Part shown: piece after piece, positions 11,751-22,540 of the stretch
Layout of the letters: each line of letters opens with the position of its first letter
Numbering within the stretch: the first letter of the stretch is position 1
Source of the DNA: Microcebus murinus
Taxonomy: Eukaryota; Chordata; Mammalia; Primates; Cheirogaleidae
Length of the DNA stretch: 64,000 bases
Direction of reading: 5' to 3'
NCBI RefSeq assembly: GCF_040939455.1
Contig: NC_134112.1
Coordinates: 23,896,501-23,960,500 of the forward strand
The notes under the pieces: generated by a model
What the model saw: only the letters and a program-made list of their open reading frames with translations
What the model was told of the DNA's origin: nothing
Database searches by the model: none
Program-made: the position numbers and the translations under genes

Positions 11751-14090
11751 TTTTATCAGTTCCTACTAGCTTTACTGGTAAAAAGATCTAGTAGGCTTGT
11801 TTCCTGTTTCAGTGTTATTCTTGCAGTGGGCTGCAGTCAGAATCTGAATTTCATTGGGCTATTATTATTTGCAGCTGTGTGACCTTTTTAACCCTGCTTT
11901 AAAAGTGACATTTCAGCCCTCAAGCTTGAAATGCCTGAATGCTGCAAGGTTTTCAAACCAGAGATTTACACAGGGAGCAAGACCAAGAATGGGACTGGAC
12001 CTTACAAGTGAAAATTTCACCAGAACGTGGTGTGAATGGAGTGTGGTGTGTTGCTGGGCCGTTTATAGCCAGAAGTCTCTCCTGGAAGGCCTGAACTTTA
12101 CACATAAAAGTGCAGTTAAACATTACTATTCCATTCAGACCAGAAGAAAATCCCCGTCCTTAAAAGATGTTCACCATCCCCTGGTATCTCAAAAGCTCAG
12201 AATCCTAAAACCGGAATCAGAGACCTCTTGGGGACCGTGTCACACATTGTATCACGCTTAGGGACCATCAAAAGTTCCCTGCCAGTGAGGCCCACCGTTC
12301 CCAGGAGGAAGGATTTCCAAACAGCCTTTGTCTCTGCAAACTAACCCGGGTCTTACCTCCCAAAGGAGGCCCTAACAGGAGAGAGCGCTGGGGGCTCACG
12401 TCCTCTCACGTACTTATGCAGAGGTTTGTGGTTTTATTTATGTGGCGTTTATGCTGTGTATAGAAAAACATTCCAGTGGGATTGGGTTTTCATATGTTAG
12501 ATTCCTTTTTCTTTCTTTCTTTTCCTTTTTTTTTTTTAAGTTTTCCATATGTTTCTTTAGAGATGAGGCCTTTTGTCAAAGTTACTGGCTAATTCTGACT
12601 TTTGTTTCGCATAATCCTGCCTCATAGCTTTCCCATCTATGGGTTCAATAGTTCAGAACGCGTTTGGTAAGCACCGGCGCGCGGCTTCGGAGGTGCAGGG
12701 TTGAATGAAGTCGCTGGGTGTGTGTGCGCTGTACGTAGGGCCCCGTTCCTCTTCTTGCTCCCATCTAGTACGACACATTTTTTGCAGAACACATCACATC
12801 TCTGAGAAAGGTTTATTTGACACGTGTGTGGTTAACAAAACACAAGGGTGGAGATTCTCAGGGTTTCAGGGAAATAGCGAATGTAACCAAATCACTTGGC
12901 TTGTTTCTAATGAGGCTGAACACAACCTCAGAAAACACGCAGAAAGGTGGCAAACTCCTTTTATTTTTTACCTGCTCCCATCATATACAAAAAGGAAAGA
13001 AAAGAAAAAGGGCAAAATTAGAACAAGAGGTGATTGGGGGTTTAGGTTGATATTGTCATCATTACCTTTACGAAAATCCTCCATTGTAATTTAAAATAAT
13101 TGCCCGATTATTTTTCCCAATGAACTCCTAAGGGGAAAAACTATGATAGCAAATAAATTAAATGCAAAAGTGAGTATATTCTTCATACTGATCCAAAGCA
13201 GCTTGCCTTTTAGAAAATCCAAGAAAAAAGTCAGCAGTACAGTTTTTTTCTTCTCCTTTTTTTGCCACTACTTTAGTAAAATTTGCTTCTTTTGAATTTT
13301 AGGATATTCCCAAATGGGACTACTCTGCTTCCAGATAATTTTTCGTGTATTTTGGGTGCATTTGGTTTTTAAACTATTTTATGTGAAATGAGTATTTACA
13401 AATATTCTGAAATATCACAACTTCTTTAGTCTTGGCTTGCTTTTCACAAATGCAAATGATTTTTATTGAAATTAGAATTGTTTTCTTTGTGTCTTTATTC
13501 TAGATACATGATATTTAGATTCTAGAAATCTTGACATCTCCAGCAACAATATATGTTTGGTCCATCCAATGTATGGGCTGAAATAATACTCAAAGAAAAC
13601 ATCTGAGAGTTTTTCTTTGTGTGCATGAATCTATGTTACAAAATGTGAGACTATACATAAAACCCAGTGGTGCCTAAGCCAGACCACTCTGCTTTCAGCA
13701 GGACTGGGAAGAGACTACTTCATCTTATTATCAAATCTTCTGATTACTATTACTGACTTACTATTGAAAGACATTTGAGAGTGATCGTATCAAATTGGGT
13801 CTTCTAAAGTAGCCAACAGTTGTGTTCAGAGCCTGTGATAGCTGCCAGTGTCAGTTGAATACAGGGTAAAAATATACCCAAAGACTTGATTCAGATTCCT
13901 AATGCACTGTACTGCAAATGTCAAGCATGTGAGCATTTGACAGTACTAGCAGGTCACTTAAAGGCCATGTTAAGGCAAAAATCTTATGTCATCCAAAGAT
14001 TCTGTCATCATTCTAAGAAGGCTCTCTTTCTAAATATTAGCAAAAAGGCACATTTTCATCTGCCTTCCTAGAGAAGCCATCATTTCCTTG
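11751..14090. other. Mostly anonymous sequence, no gene proven
   Basis: Contains a 135-codon open frame at 11854-12261 with no recognisable similarity and no promoter or splice evidence; I treat it as accidental. A small CpG-rich spot at 12655-12745 is listed separately. The rest is AT-rich. Confidence 0.45.
12655..12745 (+). other. Small CpG-rich spot with a splice-donor-like site
   Basis: About ten CpG dinucleotides in 90 bases within an AT-rich, CpG-poor neighbourhood, including CACCGGCGCGCGGCTTCGG. A donor-like TTGGTAAGC puts a GT at 12667-12668. It is too short for a CpG island, and nothing proves transcription. Confidence 0.3.
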
Positions 14091-14094
14091 CATG

Positions 14095-14185
14095 CCCCAG
14101 TAAGGGAGGGGGAGTGGCCCTCACTGGCATTTAGTGGGTGGGGGCCAGGGATATGGAGTACTCTGCCATGTGCAGAATAGGTAGT
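14095..14185 (+). mobile_element. MER5-like (hAT-Charlie) fragment
   Basis: CACTGGCATTTAGTGGGTGG then GGCCAGGGATATGGAG resembles the middle of MER5A/MER5B. Both ends are missing. Confidence 0.45.
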
Positions 14186-14189
14186 CTTA

Positions 14190-16165
14190 AGCCACACCTG
14201 CATGTCCCGACCCAACAGCCAATAGTGTGGCTTTTGCAGCAACAACAATGCTGGCATGAGTACTCACAACTGCCCTGCCCAAACCATCCACTCAGTTTAA
14301 GGCACAATGCAGATGAGAAAAAGACAATAGGAAGAGTGGGACAATAAAAGAAACGTCACATACAGGAGAGGAAATGAAAATAAGGAACTGAAGGCATATG
14401 CACCTCTTTAGACTTTTCAAAGCACTCTGAAAACTCTGGCAAAGTTAGGCTTAGGACGAGGCCAGCTTCAATGTCAATTTAAACTCTATGAATATTCAAG
14501 AAAGTATGTGAAATTATCATTCCCTCTCGCCGTGAGGGAGGGCTGGGGTATGTTGCCAACATTTTAGCTAAACATAAGCATACCTTTTCAGGTTCCATCC
14601 ACAGAGGAGACAGATGATTAAGCTCGTATGAACCAGAGCGGATTTTTTTTCTAGGTAAATTATCTGGTTTGGCCACCTACAGCCCCCACTGTGCAGATAA
14701 CTCACCACAGCGTTGTTGACTCAACAGTAGCAAAAGAAAGCATTGGCCCAGAGTAAAATTATGACTCCTGCTCAGATGCTTTTCACTCCTGATAATTGCC
14801 TTGTTTATTTTATATTATTATCAAGAGAACAGCTCCATCATATAGTGTGTGTTTTCTTTTCTTCTTCTTCTTTTTTTTTTAACTTAAGTAGAAAACACCA
14901 CGAGCTTTAAAATTCTGCTTTAATGTCGCTGGTGCCATTAGCCATCAGCTCATGGAATAAATACATAGTAGGGGAACGTTTGACCCCTAACCAGCTTCTC
15001 AATAAGAAAACTTGCTAAGCCAAAAAGAACAAAAAATACACATCCACGGTTATATGTATATATTTCATATTTTTTCTTATGACCTAAGTTTTATTATTGA
15101 GAAGTTGATTTTATACATTAAAAAATACATGATATTCCACTTCCACTTCCTTATAGGCAAAAGAAAAAAAGACAAAAATAAATAGAAAAAAAATTTTTAA
15201 ATGAAAAAAATACATGACACACACACACACACACACTTTACAGAGATTATTTCATCCCAATAAACTAGCTCAAGACTCAAAACTCCTGCCTCGTTCCTAA
15301 CATAGCAGGAAGAGGCTGCTGATCTCACAAGGAACCAACGTATAGAAATCCAGGCCCACTTCTGTCCGCACAAGGCTCATCATAGTTAAAGATCATTAAA
15401 CTTGTTATTTTAAAAGCACAGAAACAAGCCGTGTTTCTGAGCAACACTCAATCGTTTCCATGGACTGGAAAAGCCCCCAATGTCTTTCTCAACTTCCTGT
15501 GAAACAAAAGAGCCACTCACTGAAGCCTCCAAATCCACTAAAACACCCTGGAAAAAGCACATGGAAAGAAAAGGCCTTTTCCTTGAACCCACCACCCACG
15601 AGAGGTTAACACTGACCCAGACTCGGATTCATCAAAAGGTCCCAGCCACTAATAAACAGACGAGGGGCCAGCTCCTTTTAGCCCTCGGGGCTTCGGGCCC
15701 CAAACAACAGCACCATTTTTGAGTCAACACTCCAAATTGTCATGAAAAGGGGAAAGAGTTGTGTGTTGTTTTTTTTTTTAAATGCCTCTGCTCTCCAAAA
15801 CCCAGGAACCCTTCCCAAGCGTGAATGCGGTCTCTTTGCTCACGCAGGGGGACACCCTGAACATGGATGCTTCTGAGGGTGGAAGGGGTGTGCACGGCCC
15901 CCAGCCGGGACATTGGCAGGAGGCCTGTTAGATAGACATTTCTGTTTGAAAGGCTGAAAAGGGGGGACGGGAAGAAATGAGCCCCCAGATCCGCACAGGT
16001 AAATCGAGGCTGCGCAGCAACAGGATTCCAGGACTCTTCGTGCGGCGCTGTTCACAGGCTGCGTTGGGGAAAGTGGCCTGGGGACAGTGATTGATCACCC
16101 GTCACAGCGAGCTTGTTCAAAGGCGGTGCAACTTGGGCATGCTTCGGGGGTAGGCTCAGAAGCCG
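14190..16165. other. Anonymous sequence, no gene seen
   Basis: AT-rich up to about 15200, then more GC-rich between 15600 and 16140. No named repeat except a short CA run. A GCACAGGTAAATC donor-like motif near 15996 has no accompanying exon evidence. Confidence 0.45.
15216..15237 (+). repeat. (CA)n microsatellite
   Basis: An uninterrupted alternating CA run of about 22 bases. Confidence 0.9.
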
Positions 16166-16174
16166 AGGACACTG

Positions 16175-16335
16175 GCCTCATTCATTCATTTTTTTCCTCA
16201 CATAGTCACTGAGCACCTACCACGCCTGAGGCCCCGTGCTAGGAGAATGAAGGCTGGGCAAAAATATCTGTCCTCTGAGCGCTGACCGTCTAGTAGGGAA
16301 GAGACATGTGCCCAGACGTCTACGGGGTAAGGTGG
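16175..16335 (-). mobile_element. L2 fragment
   Basis: CATTCATTCATTTTTTTCC, then CACTGAGCACCTACCACGCC and CCGTGCTAGG match the reverse complement of the L2 3' region. Confidence 0.55.
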
Positions 16336-16477
16336 AATTCGAATGACCATCAGGTAGTTTTTAGCAAAGCTCTTTGAGAGCTCAGAGGCCATGAGACTGT
16401 TTCATTAACTACATCAAATACCATATAATCTCCTTCCACAGCTAAACCTTTCTCATAATAAGACTCCAATTCGAGTT

Positions 16478-16478
<1 letters not shown>

Positions 16479-16507
<29 letters not shown>
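16479..16507 (+). repeat. (CA)n microsatellite
   Basis: Uninterrupted CA run of about 29 bases, immediately followed by a palindromic CA/GT-rich segment. Confidence 0.95.
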
Positions 16508-16510
<3 letters not shown>

Positions 16511-16517
16511 ACTCCTG

Positions 16518-16632
16518 GAATACAATCTTTTAATACAATCGAATACACACGAATACAATACACACACGAATAATACGTGTGTGTGATAATTCGTGTGTAA
16601 TACACATGAATACAATCTTTTAATTGTATTCG
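16518..16632. repeat. Palindromic segment with nested inverted and direct repeats
   Basis: ACACACACG (16560-16568) pairs with CGTGTGTGT (16576-16584) around AATAATA. Outside it, TACACACGAAT (16544-16554) pairs exactly with ATTCGTGTGTA (16589-16599). The whole is bounded by a 17-base direct repeat, GAATACAATCTTTTAAT, at 16518-16534 and 16608-16624. It probably arose from the adjacent CA tract by template switching or inverted duplication. Confidence 0.85.
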
Positions 16633-16784
16633 AAGTAAGGGATTTTTTTAATTTGTTTTTTTAAATTTAGCCTTTGTTTTGCTTTTAAAGCTGGTAAGTA
16701 TGACTGCATTATTTGTGATAAACCTAACATTGTGGCCAGCAGGCCAGATTTTTACATTAGAAAATAAACAATTAAATCTCAACT

Positions 16785-16990
16785 CCCTTCCTCACTAGCT
16801 GTGTGATCTTAATCAAGCTGCTTGACTTCTCTGGACATTATCGTTCTCCTGTACAAAGAGACTGTAGACAATATCGGCATTATCTGACTCACGGGAATGT
16901 TGGCAGGATGCAATGGGATGATATTTGGGAAAGCACTTTATAAACTGTAAAGTGCTGCAAAATGTTGACCACTGTTTTTATTATACAGTC
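16785..16990 (+). mobile_element. MIR
   Basis: TCACTAGCTGTGTGATCTTA, then a GCTTGACTTCTCTGGAC region, then AAGCACTTTATAAACTGTAA follow MIR order. The core and 3' parts are kept. Confidence 0.65.
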
Positions 16991-17219
16991 AGCTTGTAGC
17001 ACATGGAGTTGCTGAGGTGCTAGGTGGCACAAAGTTATGTGCCCTATATTTGGTGGCAGGTGTCAAGAGATTGAAAATTCCAAAGATGTTGGAGGTAGTG
17101 ATCTTTAAAGAGACCTCAACTTCTATGATTCTTTCATAATCCAGCAATTACCAGGCAAACCCTTAGTTACCTGCTTTTTACTTGAAGGCTCCCAAGTAGA
17201 ATTATTTTGTCTTCTAATT

Positions 17220-17405
17220 GAGACGTGAGATAGAGAAAGATTTTGGAGTCACATCTGTGTTCAAACCCTGGCTCTGCAAACACACCAGCCTATCTATAAT
17301 TTAGTTAGGCTTTTTTGTTTGTTTTTCATTCCAGTGTTAGGCTCTTTTAAAATGATGACAATAATACCTACTTTTCACGGTTGTTACAAAACTTAAATAG
17401 CTGTC
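17220..17405 (+). mobile_element. MIR
   Basis: GGAGTCACATCTGTGTTCAA and ACCCTGGCTCTGC match the MIR 5'/core region. After an insertion-like TTTTTTGTTTGTTTTT stretch, AATGATGACAATAATACCTA matches the 3' part. Confidence 0.65.
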
Positions 17406-17613
17406 AGCCTACAACTGGGTTTAATAGATCACTTGAGCCTGAGATAAAATTTGTCTATAGCTGGCTGAGCAAGACACTGGGATAAGCTGAGAAACTCACA
17501 GCCTTCTATTCAGTTGGAGATTCAGACTTACCTGGAGGCATTGGGAATAAGACTAATAGACTGTGACACTCTCTTCACATCTACTCTCCATTTGGGCTAT
17601 CAAAAAAGAAATC

Positions 17614-17948
17614 GAGGCCGGGTGTGGTGGCTCACGCCTGTAATCCTAGCACTCTGGAAGGCCGAGGCGGGCGGATTGCTCGAGGTCAGGAGTTCAAAAC
17701 CAGCCTGAGCAAGAGCGAGACCCCATCTCTACTATAAATAGAAAGAAATTAATTGGCCAACTAATATATATACAAAAAATTAGCCGGGCATGGTGGTGCA
17801 TGCCTGTAGTCCCAGCCACTCAGGAGGCTGAGGCAGAAGGATCGCTTGAGCCCAGGAGTTTGAGGTTGCTGTGAGCTAGGCTGACGCCACGGCACTCACT
17901 CTAGCCTGGGCAACAAAGTGAGACTCTGTCTCAAAAAAAAGAAAAAGA
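17614..17948 (+). mobile_element. Alu, lemur-type, full length
   Basis: Dimeric 7SL-derived SINE starting GGCCGGGTGTGGTGGCTCAC and ending in an A-rich tail. The left arm has GAGCAAGAGCGAGACCCC and the middle has GAAATTAATTGGCCAACTAA, both lemur-lineage hallmarks. It is flanked by a 12-base target duplication, AAAAAAGAAATC, at 17602-17613 and 17949-17960. Confidence 0.97.
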
Positions 17949-17960
17949 AAAAAAGAAATC

Positions 17961-19230
17961 AAATCTTCCTTTCCTTATCACATTTTCTTTAGCAAATTAT
18001 ATTTTCTTTATAATCTTAACACTTATTCTCCCTCTTGTTTATTTTTTTTCTTTCTGTCCTTTTTATTCTCCAAATATCCTTTGTGATATTTAATAAAAAG
18101 TACTTCTGAATAAAGCATGGAGGGGTAGTTATCTGCAGGGGAATAAAAGGGAGTCCTAGCATAATCAGTGATCTGGTCATTTCAACCTCTTGAGAAAGTG
18201 GAGCGATGACATGTCAATCATAGCAACATTTCTTACCCCAGGGCACCCCAGGAGTTAAAAGATGAATAGTCTGAGACCTCTGTCCCTAAAGCAGGTCACC
18301 TTCCAACGCGGAAAGGTCTATAGGTGTGGAAAGCCTAACAGATTTTGAGTTCTTTAATGCCTGGGAGTAGTCAAAATTTTATTTAATGAAAATATGCCTT
18401 CCATACGCCACCATATGCTATGTGTCAGGCATTTTTTAATCTCAGAAAAGCATTTTCCTTCAAGGCTGAAGGAAAGCCCTGATTGATACAGCTTTGATTT
18501 ATCTCCTCCACTAAGTGCTTCTGTAGGGAACACAGCAGGGGAAAGCAGCTAGAATATGGGTTAGAATGGCAAAATTCCCAGTTCTTTCCAAAGCCCTCAG
18601 TTTTCCTATCCACCTTTTCAATACTGACATCAAAGAAGGATTTCTGGCATTCTCAAAGCGATAGGGCTATTTCAATAGTGCCACCAAGTCAATGTTGGTA
18701 AGATACTTCAAAGACCCTGAACACAAGTCGGTAAGTGACAGTATCATCGGTATTTCCTCATCTGTCCTTTACTGTTTCCAAAGAAACAGAAACAACCACT
18801 TACACAAACACACACACAAAAAAATCCTCCGGACACCCAAGTTAACCAATGTCTCCTTTCTTACCAAACCGCCAATCAGCCAGTCACCGGGCAAACAGCT
18901 CAAGCACCAGGCAAGGAAAACATGTTATTTTTCTGGGCAAGCCTTAACTTCACTGCCTACAAAACACAGCCCCACGGGGCACATCCCACACATGGGGAGA
19001 TTAAGACTCCCATCTCTCATTTGAAACCAATAGTTACCAGTCAACGCCCCGTGGAAACTGAGGTCGGAATTCACCAGCATGCTGAAGTCCAAGCTCATTT
19101 ATTCTCGAGCTTTCTACACAGACCAGCTACTGGCCTCCCAAGCCATTCCTGCAATCCCTCTCCTACTAATAACACCCAAAGCAAGGTCATGCTACAAAGA
19201 GTAGCATGAGAGAAAGCTTCCTCTCCCCAC
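17961..19230. other. Anonymous sequence, no gene seen
   Basis: No named repeat recognised. Open frames at 18692-19209 have no recognisable protein features. Confidence 0.45.
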
Positions 19231-19785
19231 ACAGCCTCATTCCCCAGCCTCCCAACTCCCAGCCGGCTTCCCAGAGCAAGCGAGGTTGCTCCGTATCAGC
19301 GCCGGACGCCCCCTAAACAGGCAAGCCGGCGAGCTAAGGTAAGAGAAAGAAAGCAGACAACAAAACCAGGCTTCAGATAGTCCCTTAAAAATTGAGCCAA
19401 ATTCCACAGTGCACAAAAGCCACTTAAAGGCACACCCCGGAGCACTTGTTAGAAATCTTCAAAGTGCAAGGGAGGCTCCCCGCCACGGGCCGGGGTCATG
19501 GACCCAAAGGTGACAATGAGACACTCCCAAGAACATCTGGCCAAATAAGCCGGGCTCTAGGCCTTTCCAGACATCAGACAGCAGCCTTTGTCTTCCCTCC
19601 CCGGCTGGCCTCGGATCCCCGCCCCGGCTCTGGCTGCACCTCCGAGCACAAACCTCACTCATGCAAGCACAGTGCGGGGTGGCGTTTTTTAAGGCGCCTG
19701 GAAGAGCCACTCTCTTCCCCTGCTTTCCCCTGTCTTCCCCCTCAAGACTTATCAGTCTTCCAGCAAAAGTCGCCCAAGGACCTGC
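19231..19785. other. GC-richer segment with donor-like site, function unknown
   Basis: CpG dinucleotides cluster between about 19261 and 19335 (CAGCGCCGGACGCCCCC, AAGCCGGCGAGC). Directly after them AAG|GTAAGA gives a near-consensus 5' splice site with GT at 19339-19340. An untranslated first exon could look like this, but no TATA box, polyadenylation signal or coding continuation is seen. Confidence 0.25.
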
Positions 19786-19789
19786 CAGG

Positions 19790-20150
19790 GCCAGGCCCCT
19801 GTTCTTACGGAGCTTACCTTATGTGAGAAAGAGACAAAAAGCAAAATAAACAAAAAACATAAGCACACAAACCAAGAAAGTGGCCAAGAAAAACAACTGC
19901 AGGTTTTGGAAAGTCCACTGAAAGAGATAAAGGGGGCGGTGGGATGGAGAGAAAGGTGGACAAGGACTCTTTTTGAAGGGGGAGGCCTGGCTGGCCTCTC
20001 TGAGCAGGTGACACTTGAGTTAAGGCAGGAAGAAGGTGAATTAGCCGCGTGAAGAGGAAGCGGGAGAGCGTGGTCCAGGTGGAAGGGGCAGCAAAGAGCA
20101 TGGCGTGTCTGAGGGACTGGGAAAGCCAGTGAGGCTGAGGGGGCCCCAAG
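19790..20150 (-). mobile_element. L2 fragment
   Basis: CTGTTCTTACGGAGCTTACC, GGCCTCTCTGAGCAGGTGAC and GGTGGAAGGGGCAGC match the reverse complement of L2 3' ORF/UTR sequence, in the expected order. Confidence 0.6.
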
Positions 20151-20535
20151 TAGAAGCAGGCAGGCCTCAAATCAGCCAGGAGAAGGATCGATGCTGAGAG
20201 CACAAAGAAGCTCGGAAGAATTCCAGGCTGGCGAGGGACCCCGGGCAGTCGATTTCTCTGCTCCTCCATCCCAGGTGAACCGTGCGGATCAGAACTCACT
20301 CTGGGGCCGCTGTGAGGGTTAAAGGCAGCCCAGGATAAAGACAGAGGCTGACACAGAGCGATGCTCACCTTTTCGTAAACTCATCCACACAGCCTGTCTC
20401 ATGCACAAATAAGTATTCAGGCTTCCTCCAAATGTAAGAATGTTTTTCTGGGGTGAGGGGGTCAAGAGAAAACAGTCCCTGTGGCATAGCTGCCACAGGC
20501 CAGCAATAGGAGCATCTAAAGACTGGGCTTGGGGT
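20151..20535. other. Anonymous sequence, no gene seen
   Basis: A 184-codon open frame on the minus strand (19814-20368) covers this and the L2 fragment. It is proline/serine/leucine-rich with no domain and is taken as accidental. Confidence 0.45.
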
Positions 20536-20539
20536 CAGT

Positions 20540-20765
20540 TCTTACAGTCGCCACGGTAGGTGCAGCTTGAGCTCACACCGCCTGGTTTTAAACCACAGCT
20601 GTGTGGCCTTGGGGAGGTAACTTACCTTCTCTGTGCGTATTTCCTCATCTATAAATGGAGATGATACCTACTTCATAGGTTTGTTTTGAGGATTGAATGA
20701 GTGTATCCACACATACACATATACATATAGTGCACAGAATAATTTCTGGTATGTAGTGAATATAT
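20540..20765 (+). mobile_element. MIR
   Basis: CACAGCTGTGTGGCCTTGGG, then TTTCCTCATCTATAAATGG, then TTGAGGATTGAATGAGTG and a GTATGTAGTGAATA end: a nearly complete MIR. Confidence 0.8.
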
Positions 20766-21384
20766 AATACATGTTAACTATACTTACAATAATAACGGCT
20801 CTTCTCCTATCAGAAGAGACACTGATTTACCTTTCAAACAAGGCTTTGAAGCCTATTAAATCCCATATAACCAAATTTAAGATGATCTGAACTACTATTT
20901 TTTTATTTGACTATTAAATACCCTATTTTGGATTTAATGGTTAAAAGAACTTTTTTGTTGGGATGAAAAGTACATCAAATATAATTTTTCTCTCTCAATA
21001 GATTAGATTTATTTTGGTTTTGGTTTGCTTGTTACAGAACCAAGTAATTATTTTAAATGTGAAGACTTGGTTTATCTATTGAATGTTGGTCAAGAAAACC
21101 TTAATAATTGATAAAATCATGTTTTATCTAAAGTTGTGATTTTATATACAAGAAATCTTAAAGGATACATTCTAAAACATTAACAGATTAATAGTGGTAA
21201 CAACATGGCAATGAGATTATGCATTTTTGTGTATCTATATTTTCTTTCTTCTATCATGAACACTGACTGGTTGTATACAAAATAAATAAAAAATTCAATA
21301 TAAGATTAATGGAAGCATGTGATGATGGCGAGGCTATGATGAGAGTCTATAGGGACTGCTTTGTCCTTTGCAGCTGACCATCTG
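20766..21384. other. Anonymous AT-rich sequence, no gene seen
   Basis: No named repeat and no exon candidate. Confidence 0.5.
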
Positions 21385-21520
21385 TTTTATCTTCGAAAAA
21401 TCTCTAAGCCTCTTTGAATTTTAGTTTTCTCATTTTTAAAGAAGATAAAAAAGTTCTTTTTCACACAGAGTTATGGTAAAGATTAAATGAGGCACGTAGT
21501 GAATACTCAATAAATCACAA
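21385..21520 (+). mobile_element. MIR fragment
   Basis: TTTTAGTTTTCTCATTTTTA, then GGTAAAGATTAAATGAGGC and AATACTCAATAAAT match the MIR 3' half. Confidence 0.6.
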
Positions 21521-21539
21521 CTCTGTAGTACCATGTAGT

Positions 21540-21770
21540 GTTAATTAAGAGTATCTGGGTTCAAATCTTGGTTCTTTCAATAACTGGCTGTGTGACTTTA
21601 GATAAGTCACTTAACCTCTCTGTGCCTCCATTTCCTTACAACTTATTATGTGGTACTTATCTCCTAAGGATTATTAATTCTTGAGGATTAAAGGAGTTAA
21701 CATCTGTAAACAATTCAGAACAGTGCTTGGCACATGGTAAGTGCTATGTAACTGCCAGCCCTTATTACTA
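21540..21770 (+). mobile_element. MIR, near full length
   Basis: TCTGGGTTCAAATCTTGG, GGCTGTGTGACTTTAGATAA, GTCACTTAACCTCTCTGTGC and CAGTGCTTGGCACATGGTAA occur in MIR order. One of the best-preserved MIRs in the window. Confidence 0.85.
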
Positions 21771-22299
21771 TTATGAAATCTGAATCTCAAACTTCTGAAA
21801 AGCATATGGTTCCATAATCATGTAAATATGGTTTATTTTCTGGTAACAAAAAGTAACAAGCAAGACTAGCATGGCATTTTAGTATCATTCGTTGGCAGAG
21901 ACATTAACTTTTATTCATGTATGAAGTTATGTTTATGTGGCAAAAAAAATCAAGATCCTAATTTTTTTAATTTGTTGCCATATATTTAAAGACAAGCTAT
22001 AATTTCGGGACTACCCAGCAAACTCTTAATTGCCTGAGCTAATTTCTCCAATAAGCATTTTCTTTGCCATCGTTCTGTCTCTGTGCTGTTCACCCAGCGT
22101 GCAACGGGATTCAGCAAGTCTGCACGCACGTTTGTTAGAGTATGAAATCACACAGCGTGGCAGGTACACACAGCAGGCCAAAGTGGTCCACTGACTTATC
22201 CACTACCACTTGCATTGGAGGCACATCTGGCCTGGAACTGTGCTAGGTGTTGGGAAGATCTAAATGAAAAAAGAACGGTGTAGTCTCCAAGAGATAACA

Positions 22300-22540
22300 T
22301 CATTGTCAAGAGCATGGCATTTTGACTTTGATGCCCAGCCCATCTCTCTGCTCTTTACCATAAAGACCTGCATGACCTTGGACATGCTACTTAATTTCTC
22401 TGGACTTCTGTCCCTTAGTCTGCAAAATAGGAAGAAGAACAATAACAACTACCCTACCAGTTTGTTGTGAAGATGGAATGAGAAGTTACCTGTAAAGCAC
22501 TTAGCACATGGTAAGCTCTCAATAAGTGTTAGCCATTGTT
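22300..22540 (+). mobile_element. MIR
   Basis: GCATGACCTTGGACATGCTA, then TAGTCTGCAAAATAGGAAG and GCACTTAGCACATGGTAAGC. A short L2-like TGTGCTAGGTGTTGGGAAG precedes it near 22240. Confidence 0.75.

Noticed and set aside
11464..11882. Several overlapping frames over the CT/CA microsatellite
   Set aside because: They encode only low-complexity strings from the dinucleotide repeats on both strands.
11854..12261. 135-codon open frame
   Set aside because: No resemblance to a known protein, no splice or promoter evidence; length is within chance expectation for 64 kb in six frames.
19814..20368. 184-codon minus-strand frame rich in Leu/Pro/Ser
   Set aside because: It covers an L2 fragment and has no domain, start context or conserved pattern.
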